Below are positions 7,713-16,578 of a DNA stretch of 42,761 nt, piece by piece (position 1 is the first letter of the stretch; every line of letters begins with the position of its first letter). Origin of the DNA: SIAJ01 sp036266155 (GTDB lineage: Bacteria; Planctomycetota; Planctomycetia; Gemmatales; Gemmataceae); contig DATANR010000095.1 in NCBI GenBank assembly GCA_036266155.1, positions 1-42,761 of the forward strand. Reading direction: 5' to 3'. A program made the translations under genes and the position numbers. The notes below the pieces were generated by a model, which saw nothing but the letters and a program-made list of their open reading frames with translations, was not told the origin of the DNA and made no database searches.

Positions 7713-8921
7713 TCATGCAAACACATTGACGGGCTTAAACGTCCCCCCAATCACATCTTTGCTCGATACTCCGAGCCAATTATCCAAAATCGACGCATAC
7801 ACCTGGCGGAAGTCGGTGCCGAACTTCAAGTTTCCCATATCCAGGTCTTTCAAGCTCGGATGCTCGCCGACCGCTCCGGCTTTCACCTTGCCACCGACCA
7901 GGAACATCGGGGCGCCACTGCCGTGGTCGGTGCCCTTCGAGCCGTTCTCCTTGGCCCGACGGCCGAACTCGGAGAAGGTCATCACGCAGAGCCGATCTTT
8001 GTGCCCGCGGGCGGCCATGTCCTTGTAGAACGCGGTGATCGCGCCCGAGACTTCGGCCAACAAGTTCGCGTGAGCCCCCTGGCCGGCCCCTTGGTTCGCG
8101 TGCGTATCGAAGCCGTCGATCGACACGTAAAACACGCGGGCTCCAAGCCCGGCATCGATGAGTTGGGCGCAGAGCTTTAGCCGATTGGCCAGGCCCGTTG
8201 CGGGGTAGGGCACCTTCGGCTGATAGTTCTTGCCAACTTCTTGGAGCTTTTGGCTGCTGGCATACGTGTTGAGCGCCGTCTTCTGCACGAAGTCGAGCAG
8301 GCCGGGCTTGCTACCCGTTTTGGCGGCCCCTTCAATCACCGCCTTGCCCGCGTTGTCGGCCATCTTGAGCTGAAAATCCTCGATGCTCGTGATCGATGGC
8401 ACACGCGCCGGCGAGCCATTCAACGCCAGAGGCGCCGACTCGTTGCTGCCCGACACGTGGAAGGCCGGCGAGTTCATCGCTTTGAGCGCTTTGCCGACCC
8501 AGCCTTCGGTGAGCGACTCGGCGGTGCTCGCGGCATGCCAGATGTCCATCGACCGGAAGTGCGATTGGCTCGGGTTCGGGTAGCCGACGCCCTGAACGAC
8601 GCAGAGGGCTTTGTCTTCAAGTAATCCCGCGAGGCCATCGAGCGACGGATGCAAGCCGATCGAGTCGTTGACTTTCTTCACCTGATCGGCCGGCACCTTG
8701 ATCGTCGGCCGATACGAAGGATAGAGGTCGTCCTTGTAGGGAATCACAGTATTCAGGCCGTCGTTGCCGCCGGTGAGTTGGACGACGACGAGGATCGTGT
8801 CCTTCGCCCCCGGCTTGGCGGCATCCGGCGCGGCGAACGCCGTGCGGGCGAGAAACGTCGGCACGGTCGCGCCGATGCCGACGAGGGACGACACCTTCAA
8901 GAAGTCGCGACGACTGGACAT
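7713..8921 (-). CDS. DUF1501 family protein, Tat-exported
   Basis: The 402-residue protein starts with a twin-arginine signal (SSRRDFLKVSSLVGIGA, cleavage near AFAAP). The body matches DUF1501, an alkaline-phosphatase-fold family abundant in planctomycetes: VVVQLTGGNDGLNTVIPY near the start, then GLHPSLDGLAGLLEDKALCVVQGVGYPNPSQSHF, and FSEFGRRAKENGSKGTDHGSG towards the end. The Asp, His and Glu residues in these blocks are those expected to coordinate metals. The biochemical role is unknown. The start has a strong GGAGG site. It lies 22 bases after a DUF1800 gene in the same direction, the usual pairing, so the two products are thought to act together outside the cytoplasm. Confidence 0.92.
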   Translation of the reverse strand: MSSRRDFLKVSSLVGIGATVPTFLARTAFAAPDAAKPGAKDTILVVVQLTGGNDGLNTVIPYKDDLYPSYRPTIKVPADQVKKVNDSIGLHPSLDGLAGLLEDKALCVVQGVGYPNPSQSHFRSMDIWHAASTAESLTEGWVGKALKAMNSPAFHVSGSNESAPLALNGSPARVPSITSIEDFQLKMADNAGKAVIEGAAKTGSKPGLLDFVQKTALNTYASSQKLQEVGKNYQPKVPYPATGLANRLKLCAQLIDAGLGARVFYVSIDGFDTHANQGAGQGAHANLLAEVSGAITAFYKDMAARGHKDRLCVMTFSEFGRRAKENGSKGTDHGSGAPMFLVGGKVKAGAVGEHPSLKDLDMGNLKFGTDFRQVYASILDNWLGVSSKDVIGGTFKPVNVFA

Positions 8922-8943
8922 GTCTGCATCCTCCGGGACCGTG

Positions 8944-10350
8944 TTAGTTGACCTGATATTCCGGTAACGTCATCACAAGGTGGCAAAGGCTGATCACGCG
9001 GTGTTCCGCCGCGTCTTGTTTCGTCCAGTATGACGGCAATTTTTGCTTTCCGCTAGCGGAAGCATAATCGAAGATCTTCTTGCGGGTTTCCTCAGGGACA
9101 TCGCCTTGAAGGAACAGCTTCAGGAAGAAGTCCGCGAGTTCCTCGTTCGTCTTCTTGCCGTGTGCCTCGGCGACAACGAACGCGGTCGCCGGTTGGCCGT
9201 ACGCCGCTGGCCGGCGGGCCATGTCGAGGGCGAGGTTCTGGCGGAACAGCAACGTTTGACCATTGAGCCACGTCTGCCCGCCGTCCCAGCCCTTGACCGA
9301 CGGTGGGTGAAACACGTTTTGGCCCAGCGTCTCCAATGCGGCCGTCAAATCGAGCGACGTACTCTGCGTGCCCATTTTTGCTTCGAGGCCGCGCGCCATG
9401 CCGAGCACGTAGTCGACGGGCGGCTTGATGCGCGCCCGATAGGCCTGCTCGCTAAAGAACAAGTTCGAACGCAGCATCGTCTCGACGAGCTTGCCAAAGT
9501 CGTAATTCTTCGCGAACGATTCGGCGAGCGGGTCGATCAATGCTGCCGGCGGGGCCTCGGCTTCGCTGATCAGGAATCTATAGAGCTTGCGAACGATGAA
9601 CCGCGGCGCCGCCTTTTGTTCGAGGCAGATGCGGACGATGTCGTCGCCGGTCCATTTGCCTGTCTGGCCGAGGACGGCTTTCTCGGTGGAGTCAAACTCG
9701 TTCTTGTTCGCCTTGAACTTGCCGTTCTGGATCTCCCAACCCGTAAACGCACGGGCCGCTTCGCGGATGTCCTTCTCGCTGTAGTTGCCGATGCCGAGCG
9801 AGAACAACTCCATCAATTCGCGGGCATAGTTCTCGTTCGGTTGCGCCTTCTTGCTTTGCACCGTGTCGAGCCAGACCATCATGGCCGGGTCCTTCGACAT
9901 CGCGTGCAGTAGTTCGGAGAAGTTGCCCAGGGCGTGTTGGTACATCAACTCGTACTGGCCGACCATGTAGCCGACGTTCTGCACCTTCGCGTTCGACGTG
10001 GCGAAGTGGTTGTGCCAAAACAGCGTCATCTTCTCGCGGAGCGCCCGACCGCTGTTGAGCATGCGATACAGCCACCATGCGGACGCTTGCGGGCCCGTGT
10101 TGAATTTGCGCGCGGCCGTCGACAAGAATCTTTCCGTGTCCGCGTCGTAGTTCGGCGAAGGCGAACCACCCTTTAACAGTTGATCGATGAGTTTGTCTGG
10201 GCCGAGCTTCACGCCGGCCTGCAACTCGTCCCATGTCGCGCCGAAGGCGGCTCGGCGATAAACGTGGCCGACCTTTATCAGATCCCAAGGGTTCTTGGCA
10301 TCCGGTGTAAAGCGTGCCCAGGCCCAGCGGGGGTCGATGATTTCTTCCAT
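8944..10350 (-). CDS. DUF1800 family protein
   Basis: The 468-residue product starts at the ATG at 10350 (MEEIIDPRWAWARF). The frame is open further upstream but there it overlaps the end of the preceding gene and reads as low-complexity Ser/Arg/Pro, so the longer version is rejected. DUF1800 features are clear: HVYRRAAFGATWDEL, LREKMTLFWHNHFATS, NENYARELMELFSLGIGNYSEKDIREAARAFTGW and VDYVLGMARGLE. No signal peptide is apparent, unlike the DUF1501 partner. The gene follows the upstream secreted protein by 13 bases and precedes DUF1501 by 22 bases, all minus strand, so a three-gene operon is likely. The molecular function of the family is not established. Confidence 0.9.
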   Translation of the reverse strand: MEEIIDPRWAWARFTPDAKNPWDLIKVGHVYRRAAFGATWDELQAGVKLGPDKLIDQLLKGGSPSPNYDADTERFLSTAARKFNTGPQASAWWLYRMLNSGRALREKMTLFWHNHFATSNAKVQNVGYMVGQYELMYQHALGNFSELLHAMSKDPAMMVWLDTVQSKKAQPNENYARELMELFSLGIGNYSEKDIREAARAFTGWEIQNGKFKANKNEFDSTEKAVLGQTGKWTGDDIVRICLEQKAAPRFIVRKLYRFLISEAEAPPAALIDPLAESFAKNYDFGKLVETMLRSNLFFSEQAYRARIKPPVDYVLGMARGLEAKMGTQSTSLDLTAALETLGQNVFHPPSVKGWDGGQTWLNGQTLLFRQNLALDMARRPAAYGQPATAFVVAEAHGKKTNEELADFFLKLFLQGDVPEETRKKIFDYASASGKQKLPSYWTKQDAAEHRVISLCHLVMTLPEYQVN

Positions 10351-10363
10351 TGGAAAGCCCTCG

Positions 10364-12100
10364 CTATTTCTTGGTCTTCCAGGTGATGTCGAGCCGGAAC
10401 TCGTTGGCGGTGTAGTCCGTTTCGATGCCGACGGTCCCGAGCTTCGGCAGGAACTTGAAGAGCGCTTCAGTCTGTTTGCGGGCGTCGCCGACTTTGAGGG
10501 CCTGACCGACGATCGTCGATGCCAAAGCCGCCTCGGCCGCGGTGCCGGCGAAGTCGCCGGCTCCGCTGGCGTAAGCTCGGGCTTGCATGTTTTGCGACAT
10601 CGGCCTGGTGCGATCTTCCTTTTCGAGGATGCCAACCAGTTCCTTGAACAGCCCTTTGTTGGATGCGAGGATGTATTGGTCCTTGTAGGCGCCGAACGTT
10701 GGTTGGTAATTCAGGTGCAGGTTTTGCGGATCATCCGGGAACTTGCCACCTTCGCGAAAGGTGTATCCAAAAGCCGGAACGCCCGCGATCTCTTCGTCCC
10801 ACGACTTGTACGACACCTGCTGTGCCAGGGCGGCCGAGCCGGCGTGGATGAGGGCCGACATCGTCTTGGCAAATTTCGGGTTGCGCATCGAGATGACGGC
10901 CGCGAACGCCGGCAGCTTGATTTCCGGCTCCGTCTTGTAATCCGGTACCGTCTCATGCCGGGCGGCAACGAGCCGATAGTGCACACCGCTCTGGCTCAAG
11001 AATTCGGGCAAGCTGCTGTTGATCAAAAACCGCGAAATTTGCTGTTCGCCTTCTGCAAAGCCCTTGGCGATGTCCGGCGGAAAAATCTGCTCGCGCTTCT
11101 TGTACATCGTGTCGAGGTCGAGATAGAAGCTGTGACTCGCGAGCACGCCTTGTGGTTCGAGCAAGGGCAGGGTGCCGCCGATCTTTGGGTCCTTGGGCAA
11201 GTGCAATTCAACATCGGTCGCCATGCCATCGCGGCCGGCCGGCATGCGCACGGCAACGCGGAAGTCGCCCTTGTCGGCATAAAGGCCGATGGTGAGGAAA
11301 TCGGACCGGCGTGCGACGTCCAGTTGGCCCGCGGCGACAAACGTGAGGATAAAGTTCGCACGCGGCATCTCGAACAGGTCCTTGATCTGTGGCAGTTCCT
11401 TGATCGGTTTCAGATTCAGCCACAACCATGCCGCGGGGCCGGCAGGGAGAATGCTCGACGATTGCTTGTTGGCGATTGTCGCCACGGTCTTGGTCTTCGG
11501 ATCCTTCTGGACTTTCGTGTAATGGTCGATTGCAGATTTGAGCGCTTCGCCCTTGTTGGAGAAGAGAATCACATCGCCCTTGTGAGCGGCAATCGCGTCT
11601 TTGTCGAGTTCGACGCCGTCGAAGCCTTCGTAGGACTTGTGCTTCATCGGTTCGCCGGCGCCTTGCCGAGTACGTTCTTCTTCGAGCAAGGAAACAGCAA
11701 GGTTAAAGAACTTGGTTACAGTTTTCTCGTCCGTGCCTTGAACCGCGATCACGACTGGGGCGTTATTGTCACCCGAGAACTTGGCGCCCAAGGCCATCCC
11801 GCCGCCGGCCAGCTTGTCAATCAACTCGGGCCAGGGTGAACCCAACTCGTGCTCGAAGTGAGCAACCAATTGGAAGAAGCGGCGGTATGTGGCATTGTCA
11901 AGAAAATCACGGACAACTTGTAATTGCATCGCCTCCTTCGCCAGGTCGTGCTTCAGCACCGACTCGGCCAAAAGGCGTGGCTTCTCGACCTTGACGACGA
12001 TGTCCGTCGTCTCCGGGAAGAAACGCAGTGGGTCTTTCGTGTCAGCGCGAGCAACGATAACAAATGCAAGGGCTGCTGCGAGGGAGAGAAAGGGTCGCAT
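10364..12100 (-). CDS. Secreted protein of unknown function, first gene of the DUF1800/DUF1501 unit
   Basis: The protein has 578 residues from the ATG at 12100; a TTG at 12112 would add four residues and is less likely. Residues 1-20 form a signal peptide ending IVARA. The mature part starts DPLRFFPETTDIVVKVEKPRLL, a phrase resembling DUF3352-type proteins of planctomycetes, which have repeated alpha+beta modules. Further segments (VVIAVQGTDEKTVTKFFN, GDVILFSNKGEALKSAIDHY, YKDQYILASNKGLFKELVG) look like repeated versions of one fold in which a display strand is followed by a helix. No catalytic motif is seen. It is 160 bases away from the divergent PLP enzyme gene. Its tight linkage to DUF1800/DUF1501 suggests an envelope function. 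Confidence 0.75.
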   Translation of the reverse strand: MRPFLSLAAALAFVIVARADTKDPLRFFPETTDIVVKVEKPRLLAESVLKHDLAKEAMQLQVVRDFLDNATYRRFFQLVAHFEHELGSPWPELIDKLAGGGMALGAKFSGDNNAPVVIAVQGTDEKTVTKFFNLAVSLLEEERTRQGAGEPMKHKSYEGFDGVELDKDAIAAHKGDVILFSNKGEALKSAIDHYTKVQKDPKTKTVATIANKQSSSILPAGPAAWLWLNLKPIKELPQIKDLFEMPRANFILTFVAAGQLDVARRSDFLTIGLYADKGDFRVAVRMPAGRDGMATDVELHLPKDPKIGGTLPLLEPQGVLASHSFYLDLDTMYKKREQIFPPDIAKGFAEGEQQISRFLINSSLPEFLSQSGVHYRLVAARHETVPDYKTEPEIKLPAFAAVISMRNPKFAKTMSALIHAGSAALAQQVSYKSWDEEIAGVPAFGYTFREGGKFPDDPQNLHLNYQPTFGAYKDQYILASNKGLFKELVGILEKEDRTRPMSQNMQARAYASGAGDFAGTAAEAALASTIVGQALKVGDARKQTEALFKFLPKLGTVGIETDYTANEFRLDITWKTKK

Positions 12101-12259
12101 GTGGAACCCCAAAAGGCGGCGGGTCGGCAGGGTCGAACTGAACGGGTTTACCCATTAGCGTACGGACATGTTTCAGAAAAGACCGTCGCGAGCGAACCCG
12201 GCCGATGTCGTCCGGCTCCTGCCCGTAGGATAGCCCCAACCCCGATCTGGAACCCGCTC

Positions 12260-13405
12260 ATGACCGACCCGCAGCTCGGCCCGACGGTGCCGCTCGTTTC
12301 GCCGCTATATCAGTCGACCGTTTACAACTTTCCGGACGTCGACGCTCTCGACCGCGTCATGAACGGCGAGGAGCCCGGCTTCATTTATGCGCGTGACGGA
12401 CATCCGAACGCAAAAGCCTTGGCCGCGAAACTAGCAGGTCTCGAATCGGCCAAATGGGCGGTCGTCTGCGGCTCGGGCATGGCCTCGTTGTCGGCAGCTT
12501 TCCTCGGCTACGTCAGTTCCGGCGACCGCATCATCGCCAGCAATCGGCTTTACGGTCGCACCTACAAGTTGCTGCTTCAGGAGCTGGGGCGGTTTGGTGT
12601 TAAGACATCGGTAATCGATTGCAACGATTTGGATGCGGTGAGGGCGGCCTTCAAGCAACCCGCCCGCGTGCTGTTCGTCGAGACCATCTCGAATCCGCTC
12701 TGTCGAACTGTCGATATTCCCGCGCTCGCGGAGATCGCGCACGCCAACAATGCAAAGCTGGTCATCGACAACACCTTTGCCACGCCGATCCTCTATCGGC
12801 CGCTGGAGCACGGGGCCGACATGGTGATGGAGAGCTTGACCAAGGTCATCGGCGGCCACTCGGACGTGACGCTCGGCATGATCGCGGGCACCGACCTGGA
12901 GTTGCTGCCCGCGATTACACAGATCGTCAGCACATGGGGCCTCGCCGCCAATCCATTCGACTGCTGGCTGTGCGCTCGCGGGTTGCCGACACTCGACATG
13001 CGCATGCGGGCTTCATGCCGCAATGCGAGCCAACTCGCCGACTGGCTTGCGGTCCGGCCGGGCGTGTCGCGGGTGATCTATCCGGGCCGGCCGGAACATG
13101 CTGATCACGAAATTGCCCGCAAGCTGATGGGCGACTGGTTTGGCAACATGCTTTGCTTCGAAATCACAGGCGGCCGGGCGGCGGTAAACCGGTTCATTCG
13201 CCAGGCGCCCGCGATTCCGTTCAGCCCTTCGCTCGGCCACTTCAGCACCACGTTAAGCCATCCGGATACGACATCGCACCGCTACGAGAGCCCGGCGGAA
13301 AAACGCCGGCAGGGCATCACAGATGGGCTGATCCGTCTATCAGTAGGTATTGAGCCGTTCGAGCAGGTCCGCGACGAGATGGCCAAGGGGCTTGCGGTCG
13401 CCTGA
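12260..13405 (+). CDS. Cys/Met metabolism PLP-dependent enzyme (cystathionine gamma-synthase / lyase family)
   Basis: The 381-residue protein is the usual length for this fold-type I family. Lys195 in SLTKVIGGHSDVTLG is the PLP Schiff-base lysine. VCGSGMASLSAAFLG binds the cofactor phosphate, and VETISNPLCRTVDIPALAEIA and VIDNTFATPILYRPLEHGAD are the conserved central blocks. The C-terminal SLGHFSTTLSHPDTTSHR is also typical. Members split or join cystathionine or eliminate thiol from methionine; sequence alone does not separate gamma-synthase, gamma-lyase and methionine gamma-lyase. I chose the ATG at 12260 because the frame upstream overlaps the start region of the divergent gene and is not family-like. 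The N-terminus is short, lacking the usual first 15 or so residues. Confidence 0.9.
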   Translation: MTDPQLGPTVPLVSPLYQSTVYNFPDVDALDRVMNGEEPGFIYARDGHPNAKALAAKLAGLESAKWAVVCGSGMASLSAAFLGYVSSGDRIIASNRLYGRTYKLLLQELGRFGVKTSVIDCNDLDAVRAAFKQPARVLFVETISNPLCRTVDIPALAEIAHANNAKLVIDNTFATPILYRPLEHGADMVMESLTKVIGGHSDVTLGMIAGTDLELLPAITQIVSTWGLAANPFDCWLCARGLPTLDMRMRASCRNASQLADWLAVRPGVSRVIYPGRPEHADHEIARKLMGDWFGNMLCFEITGGRAAVNRFIRQAPAIPFSPSLGHFSTTLSHPDTTSHRYESPAEKRRQGITDGLIRLSVGIEPFEQVRDEMAKGLAVA

Positions 13406-13453
13406 TTTGCCTCAGCCCGTTACGATAGAGGAAGAGCCCACTGTGAGCGCCCG

Positions 13454-13903
13454 ATGAAAATTGACTTGTACGGCATGACCTTCGATGGGCCGGCCGTCAC
13501 TTTTTACCTGTGGTCTCCCTGGCGCTGCACAGCCCTGGAGCACCGGCTATTCGATTCGATCAAGGTGTTGCCGAACGTTGAATTCGAAAAGGTGCCGGAC
13601 GAACTGCGCTTGCACGTTACCGAAGCCAAAGTCTACCGCAACGCGATTCAGATGGCCGAACGAGTCCTCAAGGGCTGGCAGGAAGAAGCGAGCGACGCAG
13701 GCACCGATCGACGAATCTGGCGCTGGATGGTCGAAGCCGATTGCGATGGCCACGGCTACGACCATGCGGGCGAAAAGGCCTGCATCTGGGCGTTCTTGCG
13801 GCTCAGCCTCGAACGCGGCAGCCCGAACGAGCCGGAGCGCGGCGAAGACATCGATCTGAATGGATTCGGCTTCCGCGTCTGGCGGGCCGACGAGATAGCT
13901 TGA
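13454..13903 (+). CDS. Small soluble protein of unknown function
   Basis: The 149-residue protein is rich in charged and aromatic residues and has no signal or membrane segment. It starts MKIDLYGMTFDGPAVTFYLWSPW and ends in FGFRVWRADEIA. The middle holds a helical segment (RNAIQMAERVLKGWQEEA) and a Trp-rich part (RRIWRWMVEADCDGHGYDH). No family is recognised. It lies 12 bases before nadA and 48 bases after the PLP enzyme, so it is probably part of the same transcript. Codon use matches its neighbours, so it is likely real. Confidence 0.65.
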   Translation: MKIDLYGMTFDGPAVTFYLWSPWRCTALEHRLFDSIKVLPNVEFEKVPDELRLHVTEAKVYRNAIQMAERVLKGWQEEASDAGTDRRIWRWMVEADCDGHGYDHAGEKACIWAFLRLSLERGSPNEPERGEDIDLNGFGFRVWRADEIA

Positions 13904-13915
13904 CTGGAGTTTGAG

Positions 13916-14902
13916 ATGAGCACGGCGGTTGCAGAAGACATTGTTGCCGAGATCAAGAGCCTCAAGAAGAAGATCGGCGCGACGATCCTCGCCCACTATT
14001 ACCAGGAAGGCGAGATCCAGGAACTCGCCGACATCACCGGCGACAGTTTGAAGTTGGCCCGCGAGGCGACCAAGGTCTCGTCGCCCGTGATCGTCTTCTG
14101 CGGCGTCCATTTCATGGCCGAGACGGCCAAGATGCTGAATCCGAAAAAGAAAGTGCTTCTGCCTGACTTGCTCGCGGGATGCAGCCTCTCGGACTCTTGC
14201 CCGGCCGACAAGCTGGCGAAATATCAGGAGATGCTGCGGATCAATGGCCGCAAGTTCCAGACGGTGACTTACATCAACAGCTCGGCCGCCGTGAAGGCGC
14301 TCTCCGACTGGGTGGTGACATCGGGCAATGCCGAAGAGGTCATTCGCCGCGTCCCACCGGAGTTCGAGATCCTCTTTGTCCCGGACCAGCATCTCGGCCG
14401 CTATCTCAGCGAAGTCACTGGCCGAGAAATGATCCTCTGGAACGGCTCATGCATGGTGCACGAGATCTTCAGCGTTAGCGATTTATTGAAACAAAAGAAG
14501 CAGATGCCGCACGCGATCACAATCGCGCATCCGGAATGTCCGCGCAACATTCTCGAGCACACCGATTTCGTCGGGGGCACGGAAGCGATGCTTAAACATT
14601 TGAGTACTTACAAGGAACCTACTGACTTCCTGGTCGCGACCGAAGCGAACATGATGTGGCAAATGCAAAGCAAGTTCCCGCAACATCGCTATCACCCAGT
14701 GCCGGGCATCACCTGTGCCTGCAATAAGTGTCCGCATATGGCCCGGAACACCTTGGAAAAAGTCCGCGACTGTATGTTGCATGGCGAGCCGGAGATCACG
14801 TGGCAGCCGGAGTTCGACAAGGCTCGCGAGGTGTTGGAGCGCAGTTTGTTGAACACGCCGGTGAAGAGCATGAGTGCGGAAGGACATCCGGCGGGGGATT
14901 AG
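13916..14902 (+). CDS. nadA: Quinolinate synthase
   Basis: NadA condenses iminoaspartate with dihydroxyacetone phosphate to quinolinate in NAD biosynthesis, using a 4Fe-4S cluster held by three cysteines. The 328 residues fit the family. Visible signatures are ATILAHYYQEGEIQELADI, DSLKLAREA, Cys62 in VFCGVHFMAETAKML, LLPDLLAGCSLSDSCP, Cys179 in WNGSCMVHEIF, and the C-terminal group Cys267, Cys269 and Cys272 followed by PHMARN. The first, second and one of the last cysteines should be the cluster ligands. A GGAG ribosome binding site lies just before the ATG. No nadB or nadC is adjacent. Confidence 0.96.
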   Translation: MSTAVAEDIVAEIKSLKKKIGATILAHYYQEGEIQELADITGDSLKLAREATKVSSPVIVFCGVHFMAETAKMLNPKKKVLLPDLLAGCSLSDSCPADKLAKYQEMLRINGRKFQTVTYINSSAAVKALSDWVVTSGNAEEVIRRVPPEFEILFVPDQHLGRYLSEVTGREMILWNGSCMVHEIFSVSDLLKQKKQMPHAITIAHPECPRNILEHTDFVGGTEAMLKHLSTYKEPTDFLVATEANMMWQMQSKFPQHRYHPVPGITCACNKCPHMARNTLEKVRDCMLHGEPEITWQPEFDKAREVLERSLLNTPVKSMSAEGHPAGD

Positions 14903-14931
14903 TTTACTTCGGATCGCAAGGATGTTAAATC

Positions 14932-15594
14932 ATGTCATTAATTCCGAACCGCTTCCTCGTCCGTGTCCTGTATGCGTGCCCTTACGTCAGGGACATGCCG
15001 CTCGAGGAAGAGGACTCGCTGCTCGAATTGCCCGAGGCCGCTCGGCTCGATCCGTTCGCGGATTTGGACGACGCACCGAACTTCGCGGACGTGCGCCTTG
15101 CTTGGAACGAGATGGGCCTGGGGCTCACTGTCGAGGTCAAAGGCAAAGACAGCTATCCCATCGGCGATGTCGACCGGCCGCGGCAATCGGACGGCATCAC
15201 GCTCTGGATCGATACGCGCGGCGACCGGACCGCGCATCGGGCGAGCCGTACGTGTCATCAGTTTCACTTCCTCGCCGCGGGCGGTGGGTCGAACAAGGAT
15301 GAGCCGGTGGTTGTGCAGTCGAAGATTCATCGGGCGTTGCAAGACGCTCCGCTGGCGAATGCCGTCGACGTGCCGTTTCGCTTTGAACGCAAGAAGGGCG
15401 GCTACCGCATTGAAGCGTTTCTTGGGGCGAGCGTGCTCACCGCCTTCGATCCCGAGCAGTTTCCGCGGCTCGGCGTCTTCTATTCCGTCAAGGATTTCGA
15501 GAAAGGCGAGCAGACGCCGGGGGCCGACAGCGATTTTCCCTTCGCGGAGGATCCGTCGCTGTGGGCGTCGTTGGACTTGGGTCGGGACAAATAA
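14932..15594 (+). CDS. CBM9-like (DOMON fold) protein of unknown role
   Basis: The 220-residue protein lacks a signal peptide. From about residue 40 it fits the pattern of family-9 carbohydrate-binding-like domains: a start with FADVRLAWNEMGLGLTVEV, then SDGITLWIDTRGDRTAHRASRTCHQFHFL, and a later RIEAFLGASVLTAFDPEQFPRLG. It closes with a segment in which a residue pair precedes WASLDL, as seen at the end of such domains. In the family the domain binds sugars or haem, but here the ligand is unknown. The start has AAGGATG upstream. It is separated from nadA by 29 bases and ends 3 bases before the convergent desaturase gene. Confidence 0.7.
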   Translation: MSLIPNRFLVRVLYACPYVRDMPLEEEDSLLELPEAARLDPFADLDDAPNFADVRLAWNEMGLGLTVEVKGKDSYPIGDVDRPRQSDGITLWIDTRGDRTAHRASRTCHQFHFLAAGGGSNKDEPVVVQSKIHRALQDAPLANAVDVPFRFERKKGGYRIEAFLGASVLTAFDPEQFPRLGVFYSVKDFEKGEQTPGADSDFPFAEDPSLWASLDLGRDK

Positions 15595-15597
15595 TCG

Positions 15598-16425
15598 TCA
15601 GGCGACACGAAGAGACTTCTTTTCCTTGATCGGGGTGCGGAGCTCGTTGCGAGTCACGCCCAGTTCTTCCAGAATCGGCCGATAGACTTCGCGGTAATAC
15701 ACGTCCGCATCGAACAATTCCAGCTCGCGGATTGCGGCAACCCGCCGCGGGCTTTCATCCAATAGATCGTGGATCGCCGGCATTTGAAAATCGTTCATCA
15801 CCCGGCCGAGTTGTTCGACGACCGCCGTACGATCGTGTTCCAGATACAGCTTCAGGCAGTCGCGGAAGAAACTGTGATGCGCCTTTTCGTCAATCGCCAT
15901 GAGCTGAAGCATTTTCTCAAGCGCCGGGTCGCCGCCGATGGCCGGCAAGCGGTCACGCAGGTTGCGATAGCTCAGGAACGTCGCTTCTTCCTGGACCATG
16001 GCGTAGACGAGCATGCCGAGATGATTGTCCTGGGGGAGGTTCCACTCGCGGGCGAAGACCTTTTCTTCTAGATCCGCCATGTATTCTTCGGAGCGATGCC
16101 CGGACTTGAGCAGCCAGTCGCCGAGGGCCAGCGAGTGCTTGGATTCCTCGTATCCCCAATTCGCGTAGAACCACGCGCGGCCCTTGCTGTTTCGGACCTT
16201 GGGCAGGATCTTTGCGGAATAGTCGGGCAGGTACAACTCGACGGCACAAAACGTCTCGACCACGTCGGCGACGACCGGCTTCAACGACGCGTTGCATTCA
16301 TCCCATGGAATATCGTCGGCGACGCGCCAGCGCCGGCGGCGCTCGGCGCGGTCGAAGAACTCGCGATAGAGCCGCCACATGGACCGCTCGATCTCGGTCG
16401 GCAGGCTAGGAGCCGGGTTGTCCAT
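15598..16425 (-). CDS. Acyl-ACP desaturase-like diiron protein
   Basis: The 275-residue protein starts at ATG 16425, preceded by GGAGA; the longer open frame upstream is not protein-like. It has the four-helix diiron pattern of soluble stearoyl-ACP desaturases. The likely iron ligands are Glu63 in CAVELYLPDY, Glu94 and His97 in YEESKHSLALGDWL, a glutamate in MVQEEATFLSYRNL, and the Glu-x2-His of AIDEKAHHSFF. The family introduces a cis double bond into acyl-ACP using ferredoxin and oxygen. It is short compared with plant enzymes (about 360 residues) but similar to actinobacterial DesA-type proteins. No fatty-acid genes are nearby, so the substrate is uncertain. Confidence 0.88.
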   Translation of the reverse strand: MDNPAPSLPTEIERSMWRLYREFFDRAERRRRWRVADDIPWDECNASLKPVVADVVETFCAVELYLPDYSAKILPKVRNSKGRAWFYANWGYEESKHSLALGDWLLKSGHRSEEYMADLEEKVFAREWNLPQDNHLGMLVYAMVQEEATFLSYRNLRDRLPAIGGDPALEKMLQLMAIDEKAHHSFFRDCLKLYLEHDRTAVVEQLGRVMNDFQMPAIHDLLDESPRRVAAIRELELFDADVYYREVYRPILEELGVTRNELRTPIKEKKSLRVA

Positions 16426-16578
16426 GTCTCCGGGATGCGTGCGCAAAATGGCGGGTGGCGGGCCTTCGGAGGAGGGAGAATACAAGATGGATACGGACGA
16501 CACGACCGGCAGGGTAGAGCGCTCGTCCGCGATTGCGATGTCCGGATTGCGAGGAGGCACGTGTTCCTCAGGGTGCGG

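Noticed and set aside
10351..10635. Longer version of the DUF1800 protein with an N-terminal Ser/Arg/Pro-rich extension
   Set aside because: It overlaps the end of the preceding minus-strand gene, is low-complexity and is not family-like; the ATG at 10350 is 13 bases after that gene's stop.
11924..12259. N-terminal extension of the Cys/Met PLP enzyme
   Set aside because: It lies antisense over the start of the divergent secreted-protein gene and has no similarity to the enzyme family.
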